Source: Methanoregula formicica SMSP
GTDB lineage: Archaea > Halobacteriota > Methanomicrobia > Methanomicrobiales > Methanospirillaceae
Length of the DNA stretch: 64,000 nucleotides
Assembly (NCBI RefSeq): GCF_000327485.1
Contig: NC_019943.1
Location: forward strand, 2,728,001 to 2,792,000
Direction: 5' to 3'
This document shows, piece after piece, positions 19,265-28,785 of this stretch. A program made the translations under genes and the position numbers. The notes below the pieces were generated by a model. The model did no database searches. It worked only from the letters and a program-made list of their open reading frames with translations, and was not told the DNA's origin. Position 1 is the first letter of the stretch; each line of letters begins with the position of its first letter.

Positions 19265-21586
19265 CTATCCTGATTGTGTTGCCCGAATCTCACTTTTCAC
19301 CGGAGCAGGGGGAGCATGATCTGCTTCCCCCGGCCCGTGGCTGAGCTCGCGGAGGATGAGCACCGTGGCATCCTTCTCCAGCGGCTGGTTGTCATTCCCG
19401 CACTTGGGCGAGTAGATACACGACGGGCACCCGCTCTCGCACCGGCAATCGCGGACCAGTTCGTGCGCTGCGGTGAAGAGCTCTGGGATCAACCCGAAAG
19501 CCTTCTCGGCAAGCCCGATTCCCCCCTCGTATCCATCATAGACAAAGACCACGGGCTCACCTTTCTCCCCAAACGATGGTGAGGAGAGTCCCCCGATATC
19601 CCAGCGGTCGCACATGACATAGAGGGGCATCAGAGCGATGATCGCATGCTCAACGCCATGCAGGCCGCCTCCAAGATCGCCACCAGATTTTGTAATAGTC
19701 TGTTCAACGGATTCCTGCGGAATGAACCAGAAGGCTTTTGTCCGGAAGGTCAGGGGCGGGAGCGTGAGCGGCTCAAGGCCGATGATCGTGTCGCCGCGTT
19801 TGATCTTGTAACCGGTATACTGCTCTGTCACTTCCACTTCGCCAAAGAAGCACGGGGTGTTGTTGACCGTCCGGGTCTCCAGCGTCCCGATGATGGAGAT
19901 ATCCACTTCTTTTTGCGGTTGCGTGTAGTAGTCGACATCTGTCTCGGTGACCCGGATAGTATGCGTCTCGAGGTCCATCTCGCTGACCACGTACGTCTCG
20001 CCCTGGTGGAGCATGATGGCGCCCTTGTGCGCTTCGCGATAGGCCTGCCCGCGGTCCATGGTTTCGAGGAGCCTGCCATGGCACATGACCCGAAAGGACT
20101 CCCCGGGTACCCCGTCCAACCGGACGGCATCGGCTGCCCTCCCGCGGCCGGCATAGACCCACCCGCGGATCGTTTTCCGGAGGAGCCCTGCCGCCCCGAG
20201 GTCCGGCAGGAGGCATGACAGGGTTTCACCAAAAAACGCGCTGTCGCGGTCCTCGAGCAGGGGAATCTCGGCAGCCGCACAGAGCAGATGCCCGGAGACG
20301 ATATAGGGATTATTGGTATCGATGATCGCCAGTTCATGCGAGCGGGAGAAGAACTGGTCCGGGTGGTGCATGAAGTACTGGTCGAGCGGGTTCGCTTGCG
20401 CGATGAGGACGGCAAGGGATTCGCCACCTTTCCTGCCGGCACGCCCTGCCTGCTGGCGGGTGGACATCATGGTGCCGGGATACCCGGAGATGATGACGGC
20501 GTCGAGGGATCCGACATCAATCCCCAGCTCAAGGGCATTCGTCGAGACCACGCCACGGAGTCTTCCTTCCTTGAGCTGCTGCTCGATAGCCCGCCGTTCT
20601 TCCGGCAGGTAGCCCGCGCGATAGACGGAAATTGTGTCGGCAAGTTTCTGGGAGATGCGCCGGACATCGTCCCGCGACCAGACCGTCACCAGCTCCGCCA
20701 TCTTGCGCGACCCGGTGAAACAGAGGGTCTGGAGGTCCTCTTCGACGCAGGAGACCAGGAGATCCTTGGTTTCCTGGTGGAGGGAGCGTTCACTAATCCC
20801 ATCGTAAAACGGGTTGAAGAGGACAAAATTCCGCCTGCCATGGGGTGCCCCGTCAGTATCGACCAGTACAAAATCCTGCCCGGTAAGGGCTTTTGCAAAC
20901 TCCAAAGGGTTTGCCAGCGTCGCTGTCGACAGGATAAACTGCGGGCTTGCACCGTAGTGCCGGCAGAGGCGGAGAAGGCGGCGTATCACGAATGCGATGT
21001 GCGACCCGAAAACACCACGGTACCGGTGCGCCTCATCGATGACGATATAGTCAAGGTTCGAGAGAAACGGCTGCCACTTGGCATGCCATGAGAGAACGTG
21101 GTGCATCTCGTGGGGATTGGAAATGATCACCCGGGAATGTTCGCGGATCGCAGCCCTCTTTGACTGGGGGGTGTCGCCATCGTAGACTGCTGGTCTTGCC
21201 GCAATTCCCGTGTACTGCGCCATCTCTTCTAGTGACAGGAGCTGGTCGTTTGCGAGCGCTTTTGTTGGGTACAGGTACAGGGCGCGGGCATCCGGATCCT
21301 GTTCAAGATGGCAGAAGACCGGGACATTGAACGCAAGGGTCTTGCCGCTGGCTGTTGCGGTCGTAAGGATGACATTCTGTCCGGCCCGGGCATGGTTTAT
21401 CGTCTCGCACTGGTGCGAGTAGAGCCGGATCCCGCGCTGATCAAGGTACGAAGTAAGAGCCGGGGAAAGTTGTACATCAAGGGTGCCATACCGGGGGGGC
21501 TCCGGTAAGGTGACCTCGTGGTGGACACAGCGTGCACGAAAAACCGGGTTCGTATCAAGGAGCCGGAGGATATCAGCAACCGCCAT
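19265..21586 (-). CDS. DEAH-type helicase with C-terminal four-cysteine/DUF1998 region (MrfA/YprA-like)
   Basis: 773 residues from the ATG at 21586. It is a superfamily 2 helicase: Walker A TATASGKT near residue 72, DEAH box with IDEAHRYRG, the STATLANP motif, and motif VI QQAGRAGRKGGES. The C-terminus has the DUF1998 metal site CRCESGCPSCIYSPKCGN. This architecture matches Bacillus MrfA (YprA) and yeast Hrq1. The upstream gene, which overlaps it by 14 nt, is an RNase-H-fold exonuclease like MrfB, so I infer a DNA-repair helicase/nuclease pair. Confidence 0.88.
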   Translation of the reverse strand: MAVADILRLLDTNPVFRARCVHHEVTLPEPPRYGTLDVQLSPALTSYLDQRGIRLYSHQCETINHARAGQNVILTTATASGKTLAFNVPVFCHLEQDPDARALYLYPTKALANDQLLSLEEMAQYTGIAARPAVYDGDTPQSKRAAIREHSRVIISNPHEMHHVLSWHAKWQPFLSNLDYIVIDEAHRYRGVFGSHIAFVIRRLLRLCRHYGASPQFILSTATLANPLEFAKALTGQDFVLVDTDGAPHGRRNFVLFNPFYDGISERSLHQETKDLLVSCVEEDLQTLCFTGSRKMAELVTVWSRDDVRRISQKLADTISVYRAGYLPEERRAIEQQLKEGRLRGVVSTNALELGIDVGSLDAVIISGYPGTMMSTRQQAGRAGRKGGESLAVLIAQANPLDQYFMHHPDQFFSRSHELAIIDTNNPYIVSGHLLCAAAEIPLLEDRDSAFFGETLSCLLPDLGAAGLLRKTIRGWVYAGRGRAADAVRLDGVPGESFRVMCHGRLLETMDRGQAYREAHKGAIMLHQGETYVVSEMDLETHTIRVTETDVDYYTQPQKEVDISIIGTLETRTVNNTPCFFGEVEVTEQYTGYKIKRGDTIIGLEPLTLPPLTFRTKAFWFIPQESVEQTITKSGGDLGGGLHGVEHAIIALMPLYVMCDRWDIGGLSSPSFGEKGEPVVFVYDGYEGGIGLAEKAFGLIPELFTAAHELVRDCRCESGCPSCIYSPKCGNDNQPLEKDATVLILRELSHGPGEADHAPPAPVKSEIRATQSG

Positions 21587-22682
21587 GTGCCTCCTCCAGC
21601 AGGTATGAGAAGAGGCGGGCCAGCGAAACCACGTCCTGGCGGTTGTGTTCCACGATGGGGACAAGGGGGCCGGGATTGCCGGACCGGAGATACTGCTCGT
21701 AGAATTCCGGGACCATCTGGCCGGGGACATCGTCTTCCCTGGTGACATTCAGGACCTCGCGTTCAAGAGCCGCAAGCCGCAGGGAGGGAAACCGGCCTTT
21801 CCACCGGCGCCGGCTGAAATGGAGGACATCGAAGTGGGGGATTTTTGCCGGACATCCCAGACCATAGTACGCCAGGCGATCCGCGAGATAGGGGAAGTCA
21901 AAGGATTTGCCATTGAACGTGACAAGGGCCGGCCGGTCTCCGGACACGTGATCCATCGTGGCGATTAGCGCTGCCTGCTCTTCAGCAATATCGCGCAGGA
22001 GGTACTGGTAGACGATGAGGTTCCCGCGTTCGATAACACCGATACCGAAGAGGATGATGGGACGGGAGAAAAGACCGAGCGTCTCGATATCCAGGAATAC
22101 AAAATCTTCCGGCTCGTGGAGAGTTGCTGCACCCAGGACCGATGGATGGGACCGTGAATGCCGGCTGCCGGCAAGGTCCATGATGGATGAACTGTCACCC
22201 CCTGAGATACAGGAAAGGACCGTTTTTGCCTGCTGCCGGAAACAGGGATGCTCCAGGAGGTCGGGGATGGAGTGATATCCCCGTGTATTGAGCCGTTTCC
22301 GGATCGCGGGACCGATGCCATGAACAAGAGTCAGGTCTCCAAGAAGGCGGGCTCTCAACTGTTCGCTGTCCAGCGAAGGGAAAGAATACCCCTGGCGGGA
22401 TTCCAGGGCAAAACAGGTACCCCCCTCGTTTGCAATTTCCCTGCCGCGGAAGACTGTGTCGAATGCCACACCACCATACCGGTCCAGGAGCGTGTCGAGA
22501 AATCCGCGGGCCCGGTCATATTCCGATGAAAAGATCACGGAGTCCGAGAAACCGGCCTCAAACGCATTCCCGTCGCGGACAACGGAATATTCCCGCATCG
22601 ATTGCATCCGCTGCTGCCAGAGTGCGCCGATTCGAGAGGAGGCCGGTATGACAGACATCTTCCGGATACTCCCTCGTGACAT
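21573..22682 (-). CDS. RNase H-fold exonuclease (MrfB/YprB-like)
   Basis: 369 residues from 22682, but a minus-strand TTTAAA at 22687-22692 would place transcription start near 22662. The M at 22658, or the MREYSVV methionine further in, is therefore more likely the true start. A helix-hairpin-helix motif (VHGIGPAIRKRLNTRG) sits mid-protein. The nuclease domain has the DEDD residues in FLDIETLG, FNGKSFDFPYL and HNRQDVVSL. It overlaps the helicase gene and precedes it in one transcript. Family assignment rests on these motifs plus the neighbour. Confidence 0.83.
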   Translation of the reverse strand: MSRGSIRKMSVIPASSRIGALWQQRMQSMREYSVVRDGNAFEAGFSDSVIFSSEYDRARGFLDTLLDRYGGVAFDTVFRGREIANEGGTCFALESRQGYSFPSLDSEQLRARLLGDLTLVHGIGPAIRKRLNTRGYHSIPDLLEHPCFRQQAKTVLSCISGGDSSSIMDLAGSRHSRSHPSVLGAATLHEPEDFVFLDIETLGLFSRPIILFGIGVIERGNLIVYQYLLRDIAEEQAALIATMDHVSGDRPALVTFNGKSFDFPYLADRLAYYGLGCPAKIPHFDVLHFSRRRWKGRFPSLRLAALEREVLNVTREDDVPGQMVPEFYEQYLRSGNPGPLVPIVEHNRQDVVSLARLFSYLLEEAHGGC

Positions 22683-22816
22683 GACGGTTTAAAGATCCGG
22701 GCGGGCGGTGTGAAAGTGACAGGGGATCCCATGGGTCCTAGAGGGACGTTTAATCTGCCGGGCGATTCAACACACAACTACCAATGACAGGCCGGGCCTC
22801 TTCCGGCCATGATAAG

Positions 22817-23587
22817 ATGAACATAGAGGGTCTGTTGATCGATCTCGATGGCGTGATTTACCAGGGAGGAAAAGCAATCCCCGGGGCCCGTACGACACTG
22901 GAATTCCTGGGAAAACATGATATTCCATTTCGCTGTATCTCGAATACCACGCGGAAATGCCGGCAGACAATCTGCACACAGTTGTCGGGTATGGGCATTG
23001 ATATCCCACAAGATCATATCGTTACCCCTCCGCTGACAGCCATCGCGTACATGAGACAGAAGAGAAAAACACGGTTCCACCTTCTCGTGACAGGTGATGT
23101 GAGCCTGGACTTTGCCGGTATTGGCGGTCACGTCCCGGGATCGACGGACTATGTGATTGTCGGCGATGTCGGGGAGGAAGCTACCTATAATAACCTCAAT
23201 ACTGCATTCCGGCTCCTCATGGAAGGGGCAGAACTGATTGCTCTTGAGAAAGACCGGTACTGGATGGCACAGGACGGCCTTGCACTCTCCGCGGGGCCGT
23301 TTGTCTCTGCCCTTGAATACGCAACAGGAAAGACCGCGATCCTGATGGGAAAGCCGTCGAAAACGTTCTTTGATCTCGCGCTTAAGGATATGGCTCTTCC
23401 CCCGGAACGGGTCGCGATGATCGGCGATGATCTCCTTACGGATGTGGGAGGCGCGAAGCAGGCAGGCATGAAGGGGATTCTTGTAAGGACCGGGAAATAC
23501 CGGGAAGATCTTCTGCACAAATCTGCAGTTGCACCGGATGTGATTATCGGGTCAGTTGCTGATGTACCGGATATCCTTGAAGGGTAA
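22817..23587 (+). CDS. HAD-superfamily sugar-phosphatase-like hydrolase (subfamily IIA)
   Basis: 256 residues from the ATG at 22817; an ATG at 22784 is also in frame. Motif I is DLDGVIYQGG at the N-terminus, motif II SNTT, a conserved Lys in MGKPSK, and motif IV MIGDDLLTDVGGAKQAG. The IIA cap between motifs II and III fits the NagD/HDHD2/PGP group, so it is probably a phosphatase for small phosphometabolites. A TTTAAT near 22750 may be its promoter. It is 2 nt from the next gene. Confidence 0.85.
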   Translation: MNIEGLLIDLDGVIYQGGKAIPGARTTLEFLGKHDIPFRCISNTTRKCRQTICTQLSGMGIDIPQDHIVTPPLTAIAYMRQKRKTRFHLLVTGDVSLDFAGIGGHVPGSTDYVIVGDVGEEATYNNLNTAFRLLMEGAELIALEKDRYWMAQDGLALSAGPFVSALEYATGKTAILMGKPSKTFFDLALKDMALPPERVAMIGDDLLTDVGGAKQAGMKGILVRTGKYREDLLHKSAVAPDVIIGSVADVPDILEG

Positions 23588-23589
23588 TC

Positions 23590-24624
23590 ATGGCTTCCCA
23601 GGGCAAGATAGCGAGATATCTCATCCCTCTTCTCCTCATTTTCCTGATTATTGCCATTGGTATTACCCTCATTGTCAATCGCGACGGTGTTGTCCCCCCG
23701 CATATCGAAGTACAGGAGACTTCCCTGCCACTTCCCTCATCCGATTACTCGTTTCCTTTCGGAAATGTCACCATATCCCTTTCGGGTTCCGTTGATCCTG
23801 CGGTCTATTACGGGGCAAAAGCTGCCAAGAAAGAGACCGTTGTCCGGGGGAACATCTCGGATTCCACCTGGATCCGGGAGACCTACCTGGCGATGATCAA
23901 CGATCCCGCACAGGACTCCTTTTACTCCTCCCTCATTGCAACATTCCGCTCAATACGAAGCCAGCAGCACCTTGATGATGACGAGTACCTTGAACTCATG
24001 GCAGTCTTCGTCCAGTCAATGCCGTATGAATTCTTAAGCGAGAACCCGCCCAAATTCCCCATCGAGACCTATGTGGACAAATCCGGGGACTGCGACGATA
24101 AGAGCCTGCTCCTGGCCGGCCTCCTCTCACGGGAAGGGTACAACGTGTCACTGCTTTCGTTTACGCCGGAAGCGCATATGGCGGTTGGGGTGGCCTGTCC
24201 CGGGGGGGAGTACAAGAGAACGGGGTATGCATTCATCGAGACCACAAACCTCTCCTTTGTCGGGGTGCCAACGGACATCTTTGGAGACGATACGCGGCTT
24301 TTCTCGGACCCGCTCGTTATCAGGATCGGGGAGGGGAATACACCCTACCAACGCTGCAGCGAGTCCCTGTATCTGAACTCAGTGGTCGATCTGTCTGAAC
24401 AGAGAGTGACCGAACTTACCGGCTCAATCGATGCCCTGAAGGTCGAGATGGACCAGTATTACCTAAGCCGCGATGCGGGGAATTACAACCAGCGGGTTCC
24501 GGTATACAACAATCTGCTGAGGATCCGCCAGATGTATGCAGAAGTGCACAACTACATCCTTGAGCACCAGTATGACCGCAAGGGAACCTGGGTGTATGTG
24601 AAGAAGAATCTGCCCGGAGGGTAA
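23590..24624 (+). CDS. Membrane-anchored transglutaminase-like protein
   Basis: 344 residues. An N-terminal transmembrane helix (about residues 11-33) anchors a large extracytoplasmic domain. The transglutaminase/cysteine-protease-like core is visible as KSGDCDDKSLLLAGLL (candidate catalytic Cys about residue 167) and PEAHMAVGV (candidate His), followed by a FIETT strand at the acid position. The C-terminal 90 residues are helical and Tyr/Gln-rich. It could be a protease or cross-linking enzyme of the cell surface. It converges with the methyltransferase gene 11 nt away. Confidence 0.75.
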   Translation: MASQGKIARYLIPLLLIFLIIAIGITLIVNRDGVVPPHIEVQETSLPLPSSDYSFPFGNVTISLSGSVDPAVYYGAKAAKKETVVRGNISDSTWIRETYLAMINDPAQDSFYSSLIATFRSIRSQQHLDDDEYLELMAVFVQSMPYEFLSENPPKFPIETYVDKSGDCDDKSLLLAGLLSREGYNVSLLSFTPEAHMAVGVACPGGEYKRTGYAFIETTNLSFVGVPTDIFGDDTRLFSDPLVIRIGEGNTPYQRCSESLYLNSVVDLSEQRVTELTGSIDALKVEMDQYYLSRDAGNYNQRVPVYNNLLRIRQMYAEVHNYILEHQYDRKGTWVYVKKNLPGG

Positions 24625-24635
24625 TTCCAGAGCGG

Positions 24636-25553
24636 TTATCCGGGCAGATCTTTCAGGCGCAAAAGACGGGGGAAGGGGTATGCCGGAGGCTCACCCATCG
24701 TTACACCAGCCGTGGCCAGACGCTCCATTGCTGTGCGGGAATACTGCTCGGAAACATCAATCCCGATAAACCGGCGCCCCAGTTTCCAGGCTGCAAGAGA
24801 GGTTGTCCCGGCCCCGTTGAACGGGTCCAGGACAATATCGTTTTTGTAGGAAAACAGTTTCATGAGCCGGCGGGGCAGTTCCTCCGGGAACATGGCCGGA
24901 TGATCGTAGTCCTTCATCCGTGTCTCCGGAGGAAATGTCCACCTGCCGATAACCCACTCCTTGAATTCTTCAGCAGATATGTCAATGTCTGATTTCTGGC
25001 CGGTTTTTTTATGCGATTCTTTGTCAAAGATCTCGATATATTCCCAGGTGTACTTGATGTAGGGCATCGAGGGGGACTTCCAGCTCCCCCATGCGGTATA
25101 TTTTGCATTGTAATTATTCTTCTCCCAGAGGAGCTCAGCTCTCCAGAGCAAACCAAGACCTGAAAGCTGCTGCGAGATGATGTGGTGAGTGGGGACGTAG
25201 TCCGAGAATAAGGGCTGGATATTCACTGCAATCCTTCCGCCGGGTTTAAGGATCCTCTCACATTCTTTCCAGACTCCGTGAAGACTATCGAAAAATTCAT
25301 TCCATTCGTGGGTATCGTCATGGGGGTCCTGTGCATAGGAATGCCCGAAATTATAGGGTGGAGAAGTGATGATGAGATCGATACTCCGGTCGGGAATACA
25401 GGAAAGAACAGCGAGCGCATCACCGCAGATGATGCTGTTGATAAGCGGCTGTATGCCACAGGGTTCGGAAGAATGAAGTGCCCCCTGAGCATCCTTTGAT
25501 CCTTTGCGGATCTTCGCCTTACCGGCTTTATCCCTGACTTTCTCCCGTCGCAT
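24636..25553 (-). CDS. Solitary site-specific DNA methyltransferase (TSPPY type)
   Basis: 305 residues from the ATG at 25553; the open frame upstream runs antisense through sufC and is not credible. Motif IV is TSPPYNF, near residue 70, and motif I is DPFNGAGTTSLAAWKLGRRFIGID near the C-terminus. The order IV-target-I is that of beta-class methylases. TSPPY is typical of N4-cytosine methylases but also found in some N6-adenine ones. No restriction endonuclease or specificity subunit is adjacent, so it may be an orphan with an epigenetic role. Confidence 0.87.
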   Translation of the reverse strand: MRREKVRDKAGKAKIRKGSKDAQGALHSSEPCGIQPLINSIICGDALAVLSCIPDRSIDLIITSPPYNFGHSYAQDPHDDTHEWNEFFDSLHGVWKECERILKPGGRIAVNIQPLFSDYVPTHHIISQQLSGLGLLWRAELLWEKNNYNAKYTAWGSWKSPSMPYIKYTWEYIEIFDKESHKKTGQKSDIDISAEEFKEWVIGRWTFPPETRMKDYDHPAMFPEELPRRLMKLFSYKNDIVLDPFNGAGTTSLAAWKLGRRFIGIDVSEQYSRTAMERLATAGVTMGEPPAYPFPRLLRLKDLPG

Positions 25554-25673
25554 TAATGGTATCCCTATGGATGTATCATCCCGTGATGAGTAAAATATAC
25601 CGAATCCCTCCAACGAAATGACAAGGTGAAAAGCGTTTAATGCAGCAATGGACATATTGTCTACGATTACCTT

Positions 25674-26405
25674 ATGCTGGATATCGAAGACCTGCATGTG
25701 AAGGTCGGCGACAAGGAAGTGTTGCACGACATCAACCTCCATATCGGAGAGGGTGAAACCCATGTGCTCCTTGGACCCAATGGTTCGGGAAAAACTACCC
25801 TCCTGATGACGATCATGGGGTATTCCCAGTACACGATCACGGAGGGTAAGATCATCTTCAAAGGGGAGGATGTGACAAAGATGAAAGCCCATGAGAGGGC
25901 AAAGCGCGGAATTGGTATGCTCTTCCAGCGTCCTCCGACCATTTCCGGCCTGAAACTGGGTAAACTCCTCACGGCAATCTCCCAGACCAAAAGCGAGAAT
26001 ATCCCGGAACTTGCCCAGTCCCTGCACATGGACAAGTTCCTTGATCGCGACATCAACAAGGGATTCTCCGGTGGGGAGATCAAGCGCAGCGAAGTGCTGC
26101 AGCTGACTATCCAGAACCCGGACTTCATCATGCTCGACGAACCGGAAAGCGGTGTCGATATCGAGAACATCTCATTGATCGGCAATGCAATCGGTTCCCT
26201 TCTGGAGAAAGACAAGCGTATTGTCAAGCGCCAGAAGAGCGGACTTGTCATCACCCATACCGGGTATATCCTCGATTACCTGGAAACCGACCGCGGTCAC
26301 GTGATGTGCGACGGGCAGATCAAGTGCCACGGGAACCCCCGCGAGATCATGAAAGACATCAAGGAAAGAGGATACAGGGAGTGCCTCGAATGCCGCAACC
26401 CGTAA
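25674..26405 (+). CDS. sufC: Fe-S cluster assembly ATPase SufC
   Basis: 243 residues, ABC ATPase without membrane domain. Walker A is GPNGSGKTT, the signature is FSGGEIKRSE and Walker B is FIMLDEPESGVD; all three are intact, and the FSGGE-K-R signature and VDIEN helix are characteristic of SufC. It powers the SufBC scaffold, the minimal and probably ancestral Suf system of methanogens. It overlaps sufB by 16 nt. A TTTAAT element at about 25637 fits a promoter with start near 25663. Confidence 0.95.
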   Translation: MLDIEDLHVKVGDKEVLHDINLHIGEGETHVLLGPNGSGKTTLLMTIMGYSQYTITEGKIIFKGEDVTKMKAHERAKRGIGMLFQRPPTISGLKLGKLLTAISQTKSENIPELAQSLHMDKFLDRDINKGFSGGEIKRSEVLQLTIQNPDFIMLDEPESGVDIENISLIGNAIGSLLEKDKRIVKRQKSGLVITHTGYILDYLETDRGHVMCDGQIKCHGNPREIMKDIKERGYRECLECRNP

Positions 26406-27505
26406 AAGTACCCGAGATCTCAAAGGCCGACCGTGACAGGCTTGCACAGACCGGAATCGATCTTTCCCTGCAGAACCGGTGCGGCAGTTATCTCCAGATG
26501 GACCAGGAGATCGTCCACTCGGAATGCACCGAACAGGGCATCGAGGTTCTTTCCTACAAGAAAGCAATGGAGAAGTACGACTGGCTGAAGGAGTATGCCT
26601 GGAAAGTCGTCTCTCCTGAAAAGGACGACATTACAAAACATGTCGCAGCCCAGAAGGATCCGAAGGGTTACGTGATAATCGCCCACAAGGGATCCAGCAA
26701 CATCTTCCCGATCCAGGCCTGTCTCTTCCTCGGAAAGGAACAGATCCAGCATGTCCATAATATCATCATAGCCGAGGAAGGCGCCGAGCTCCATATCATC
26801 TCCGGTTGCTCAAGCGGAGAAAAGGTCGGCCACGGTGCCGCTCACTACGGGATCTCGGAATTCTATGTCGGTAAAAACGCCAAGATCAGTTTCACGATGA
26901 TCCACAACTGGAGCGAGCATATCGAGGTCTACCCGCGCAGTGCGTCCGTTGTCGAGGAGAACGGGGTCTTCCTCTCCAACTACGTCTGCATGCAGCCGGT
27001 AAAGAAGATCCAGATGTACCCGACGGCAACGCTCAAAGGTGAGAACTCGGTCGCTCGTTTCAGCAGTGTTGTCATATGTCCGAAAGGCTCGTACATGGAT
27101 CTTGGGTCCAGGGCAATCCTTGAAGGCAAGGGTGCCAGCGCAGAACTGGTGACCCGTGCTATCACCAAGGGTGGAACCATCATCTCCCGCGGCCACATTG
27201 CGGGAAAGACTGCGGGTACCCGCGGGCATCTTGAATGCAAGGGTCTCATCCTTAAAGACGGGGTTATCTACGCGATACCCGAGATTGAAGGATCCATTGT
27301 CGGGACAGAACTCTCGCACGAGGCCGCTGTCGGAAAGCTCGCCCGCGAGGAGATTGAATACCTCATGTCCCGTGGTCTTGACGAGGATGAAGCTACAGCG
27401 ACAATTATCCGCGGATTCCTTGATGTCAAGATCTCCGGACTTCCCGAAGCCCTGCAAAAACAGATCGATGCCTCGATCGATGAGGCAGAAAAATCGGGAT
27501 TCTAA
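26390..27505 (+). CDS. sufB: Fe-S cluster scaffold SufB (SufB/SufD family)
   Basis: 371 residues from the ATG at 26390. The right-handed beta-helix core typical of SufB/D runs over residues 110-330, with the ISRGHIAGKTAGTRGHLECKG-type strand repeats (long motif at about 27184-27243) and the final HEAAVGKLAREEIEYLMSRG helix. It forms the scaffold complex with SufC, on which Fe-S clusters are built. Archaeal proteins of this size lack the long SufB N-terminus and combine SufB and SufD roles. Confidence 0.94.
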   Translation: MPQPVKVPEISKADRDRLAQTGIDLSLQNRCGSYLQMDQEIVHSECTEQGIEVLSYKKAMEKYDWLKEYAWKVVSPEKDDITKHVAAQKDPKGYVIIAHKGSSNIFPIQACLFLGKEQIQHVHNIIIAEEGAELHIISGCSSGEKVGHGAAHYGISEFYVGKNAKISFTMIHNWSEHIEVYPRSASVVEENGVFLSNYVCMQPVKKIQMYPTATLKGENSVARFSSVVICPKGSYMDLGSRAILEGKGASAELVTRAITKGGTIISRGHIAGKTAGTRGHLECKGLILKDGVIYAIPEIEGSIVGTELSHEAAVGKLAREEIEYLMSRGLDEDEATATIIRGFLDVKISGLPEALQKQIDASIDEAEKSGF

Positions 27506-27517
27506 AAACCATTCCCT

Positions 27518-28171
27518 ATGGAAACCTTCCCCCGAGCTGACGAGCGTTCAAGGATGGTGGAGCAGCAGATCCGGGCCCGGGGGATCACGAATCCCCGGGT
27601 CCTGGATGCGATGCGGGAGATTCCCCGCCACCTTTTCGTTCCCCCGCCGCATACGTCATCTGCATACATTGACGCTCCGCTCCCTATAGGAAACGGGCAG
27701 ACTATCTCCCAGCCCTATATCGTTGCCCTCATGACCGATCTTCTCGAACCACGACCTGAAGACCGGGTTTTGGAGATTGGCGCCGGCAGCGGATACCAGG
27801 CTGCAATCCTCGCGCGTCTCGTCCGCCAGGTCACAACGATCGAGCGTATTCACACCGTCGCGGATCTCGCGAGGAAAAACATTGCCAGCCTCGGGCTGAA
27901 AAACGTCAGTATTATTGTGGGGGACGGAACAGAAGGATACCGAGAGAGTGCTCCCTATGACGGGATTATCATCACTGCGGCCACCCCGCAAATCCCCCCT
28001 CCCCTTATCGATCAGCTGGATGAAGGTGGGATCCTGGTAGCACCAGTTGGCGGGAGGGATATCCAGGAACTCATAGCCCTGAAAAAACACCATGGCAAAA
28101 CCGTTCAGTCATCCCATGGAGGGGTCCGGTTCGTCCCCCTTATAGGGGAATATGGATGGACTGATACCTGA
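27518..28171 (+). CDS. pcm: Protein-L-isoaspartate O-methyltransferase
   Basis: 217 residues. It repairs damaged Asp/Asn sites in proteins using SAM. The SAM-binding motif LEIGAGSGYQAAILA, the active-site loop with PLPIGNGQTISQPYIVALM, and the C-terminal GGILVAPVG strand are diagnostic. Twelve nt separate it from sufB, and its stop overlaps the next ATG by 1 nt. Confidence 0.95.
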   Translation: METFPRADERSRMVEQQIRARGITNPRVLDAMREIPRHLFVPPPHTSSAYIDAPLPIGNGQTISQPYIVALMTDLLEPRPEDRVLEIGAGSGYQAAILARLVRQVTTIERIHTVADLARKNIASLGLKNVSIIVGDGTEGYRESAPYDGIIITAATPQIPPPLIDQLDEGGILVAPVGGRDIQELIALKKHHGKTVQSSHGGVRFVPLIGEYGWTDT

Positions 28172-28785
28172 TGACCATCATTGATATCACCCGATCGCTC
28201 GCTGGAGATGCCCTCGTTTATCCGGGTGACACGCCCCCCCGGTTCTCCCAAAGGGATGCCGGCCTGTACCTGATCTCAGAACTCCGGATGAGCAGCCATT
28301 CCGGTACGCATATCGATGCTCCCATCCATTACCTGAAAACGGGTGCGACCGTTGATGAGCTGCCCCTTTCGCACCTGGTAGGACCCTGCCGGGTACTGGA
28401 TGTGTCAGGTGCAGGATCCCTTATCGACGCAACAGATCTCGAGGGCAGAATCGATGGCTGCAAACGGATCCTGCTCAAGACAGGATTCTCGCAGTGTTAT
28501 GCATTCCGGGAGGATTATCCCTCCCTAACTCCGGGTGCAGCACACTATCTTATCTCTCAGGGCTCGCTTTGCGTTGGTATCGATTCCTTCTCCATTGAGC
28601 GGTTCGATTGCGACGGTTCGGTTCACCGTAAGCTCCTGGGTTCGGGCTGCCTTATCATCGAACTGCTCGATCTCTCCCGCGTACCCGAAGGAGATTACAC
28701 CCTTGTTGCTCTGCCACTGAAACTTTCGGGTATCGATGGGGCACCGGCTCGTGTTGTCCTTCTGGATGAGGATGGAGTTGAATGA
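28171..28785 (+). CDS. Cyclase-family hydrolase (kynurenine formamidase-like fold)
   Basis: 204 residues. The metal-binding HSGTHIDAPIHY motif (HxGTHxDxPxH) defines the cyclase family, which includes bacterial kynurenine formamidases and polyketide cyclases. The CVGIDSFSIE and HRKLLG segments provide the other conserved residues. The physiological substrate is not predictable. It lies in a tightly spaced run from sufC to the next gene. Confidence 0.86.
   Translation: MTIIDITRSLAGDALVYPGDTPPRFSQRDAGLYLISELRMSSHSGTHIDAPIHYLKTGATVDELPLSHLVGPCRVLDVSGAGSLIDATDLEGRIDGCKRILLKTGFSQCYAFREDYPSLTPGAAHYLISQGSLCVGIDSFSIERFDCDGSVHRKLLGSGCLIIELLDLSRVPEGDYTLVALPLKLSGIDGAPARVVLLDEDGVE

Noticed and set aside
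25554-26027. Upstream extension of the DNA methyltransferase frame
   Set aside because: It is antisense to sufC and unlike any methylase N-terminus.
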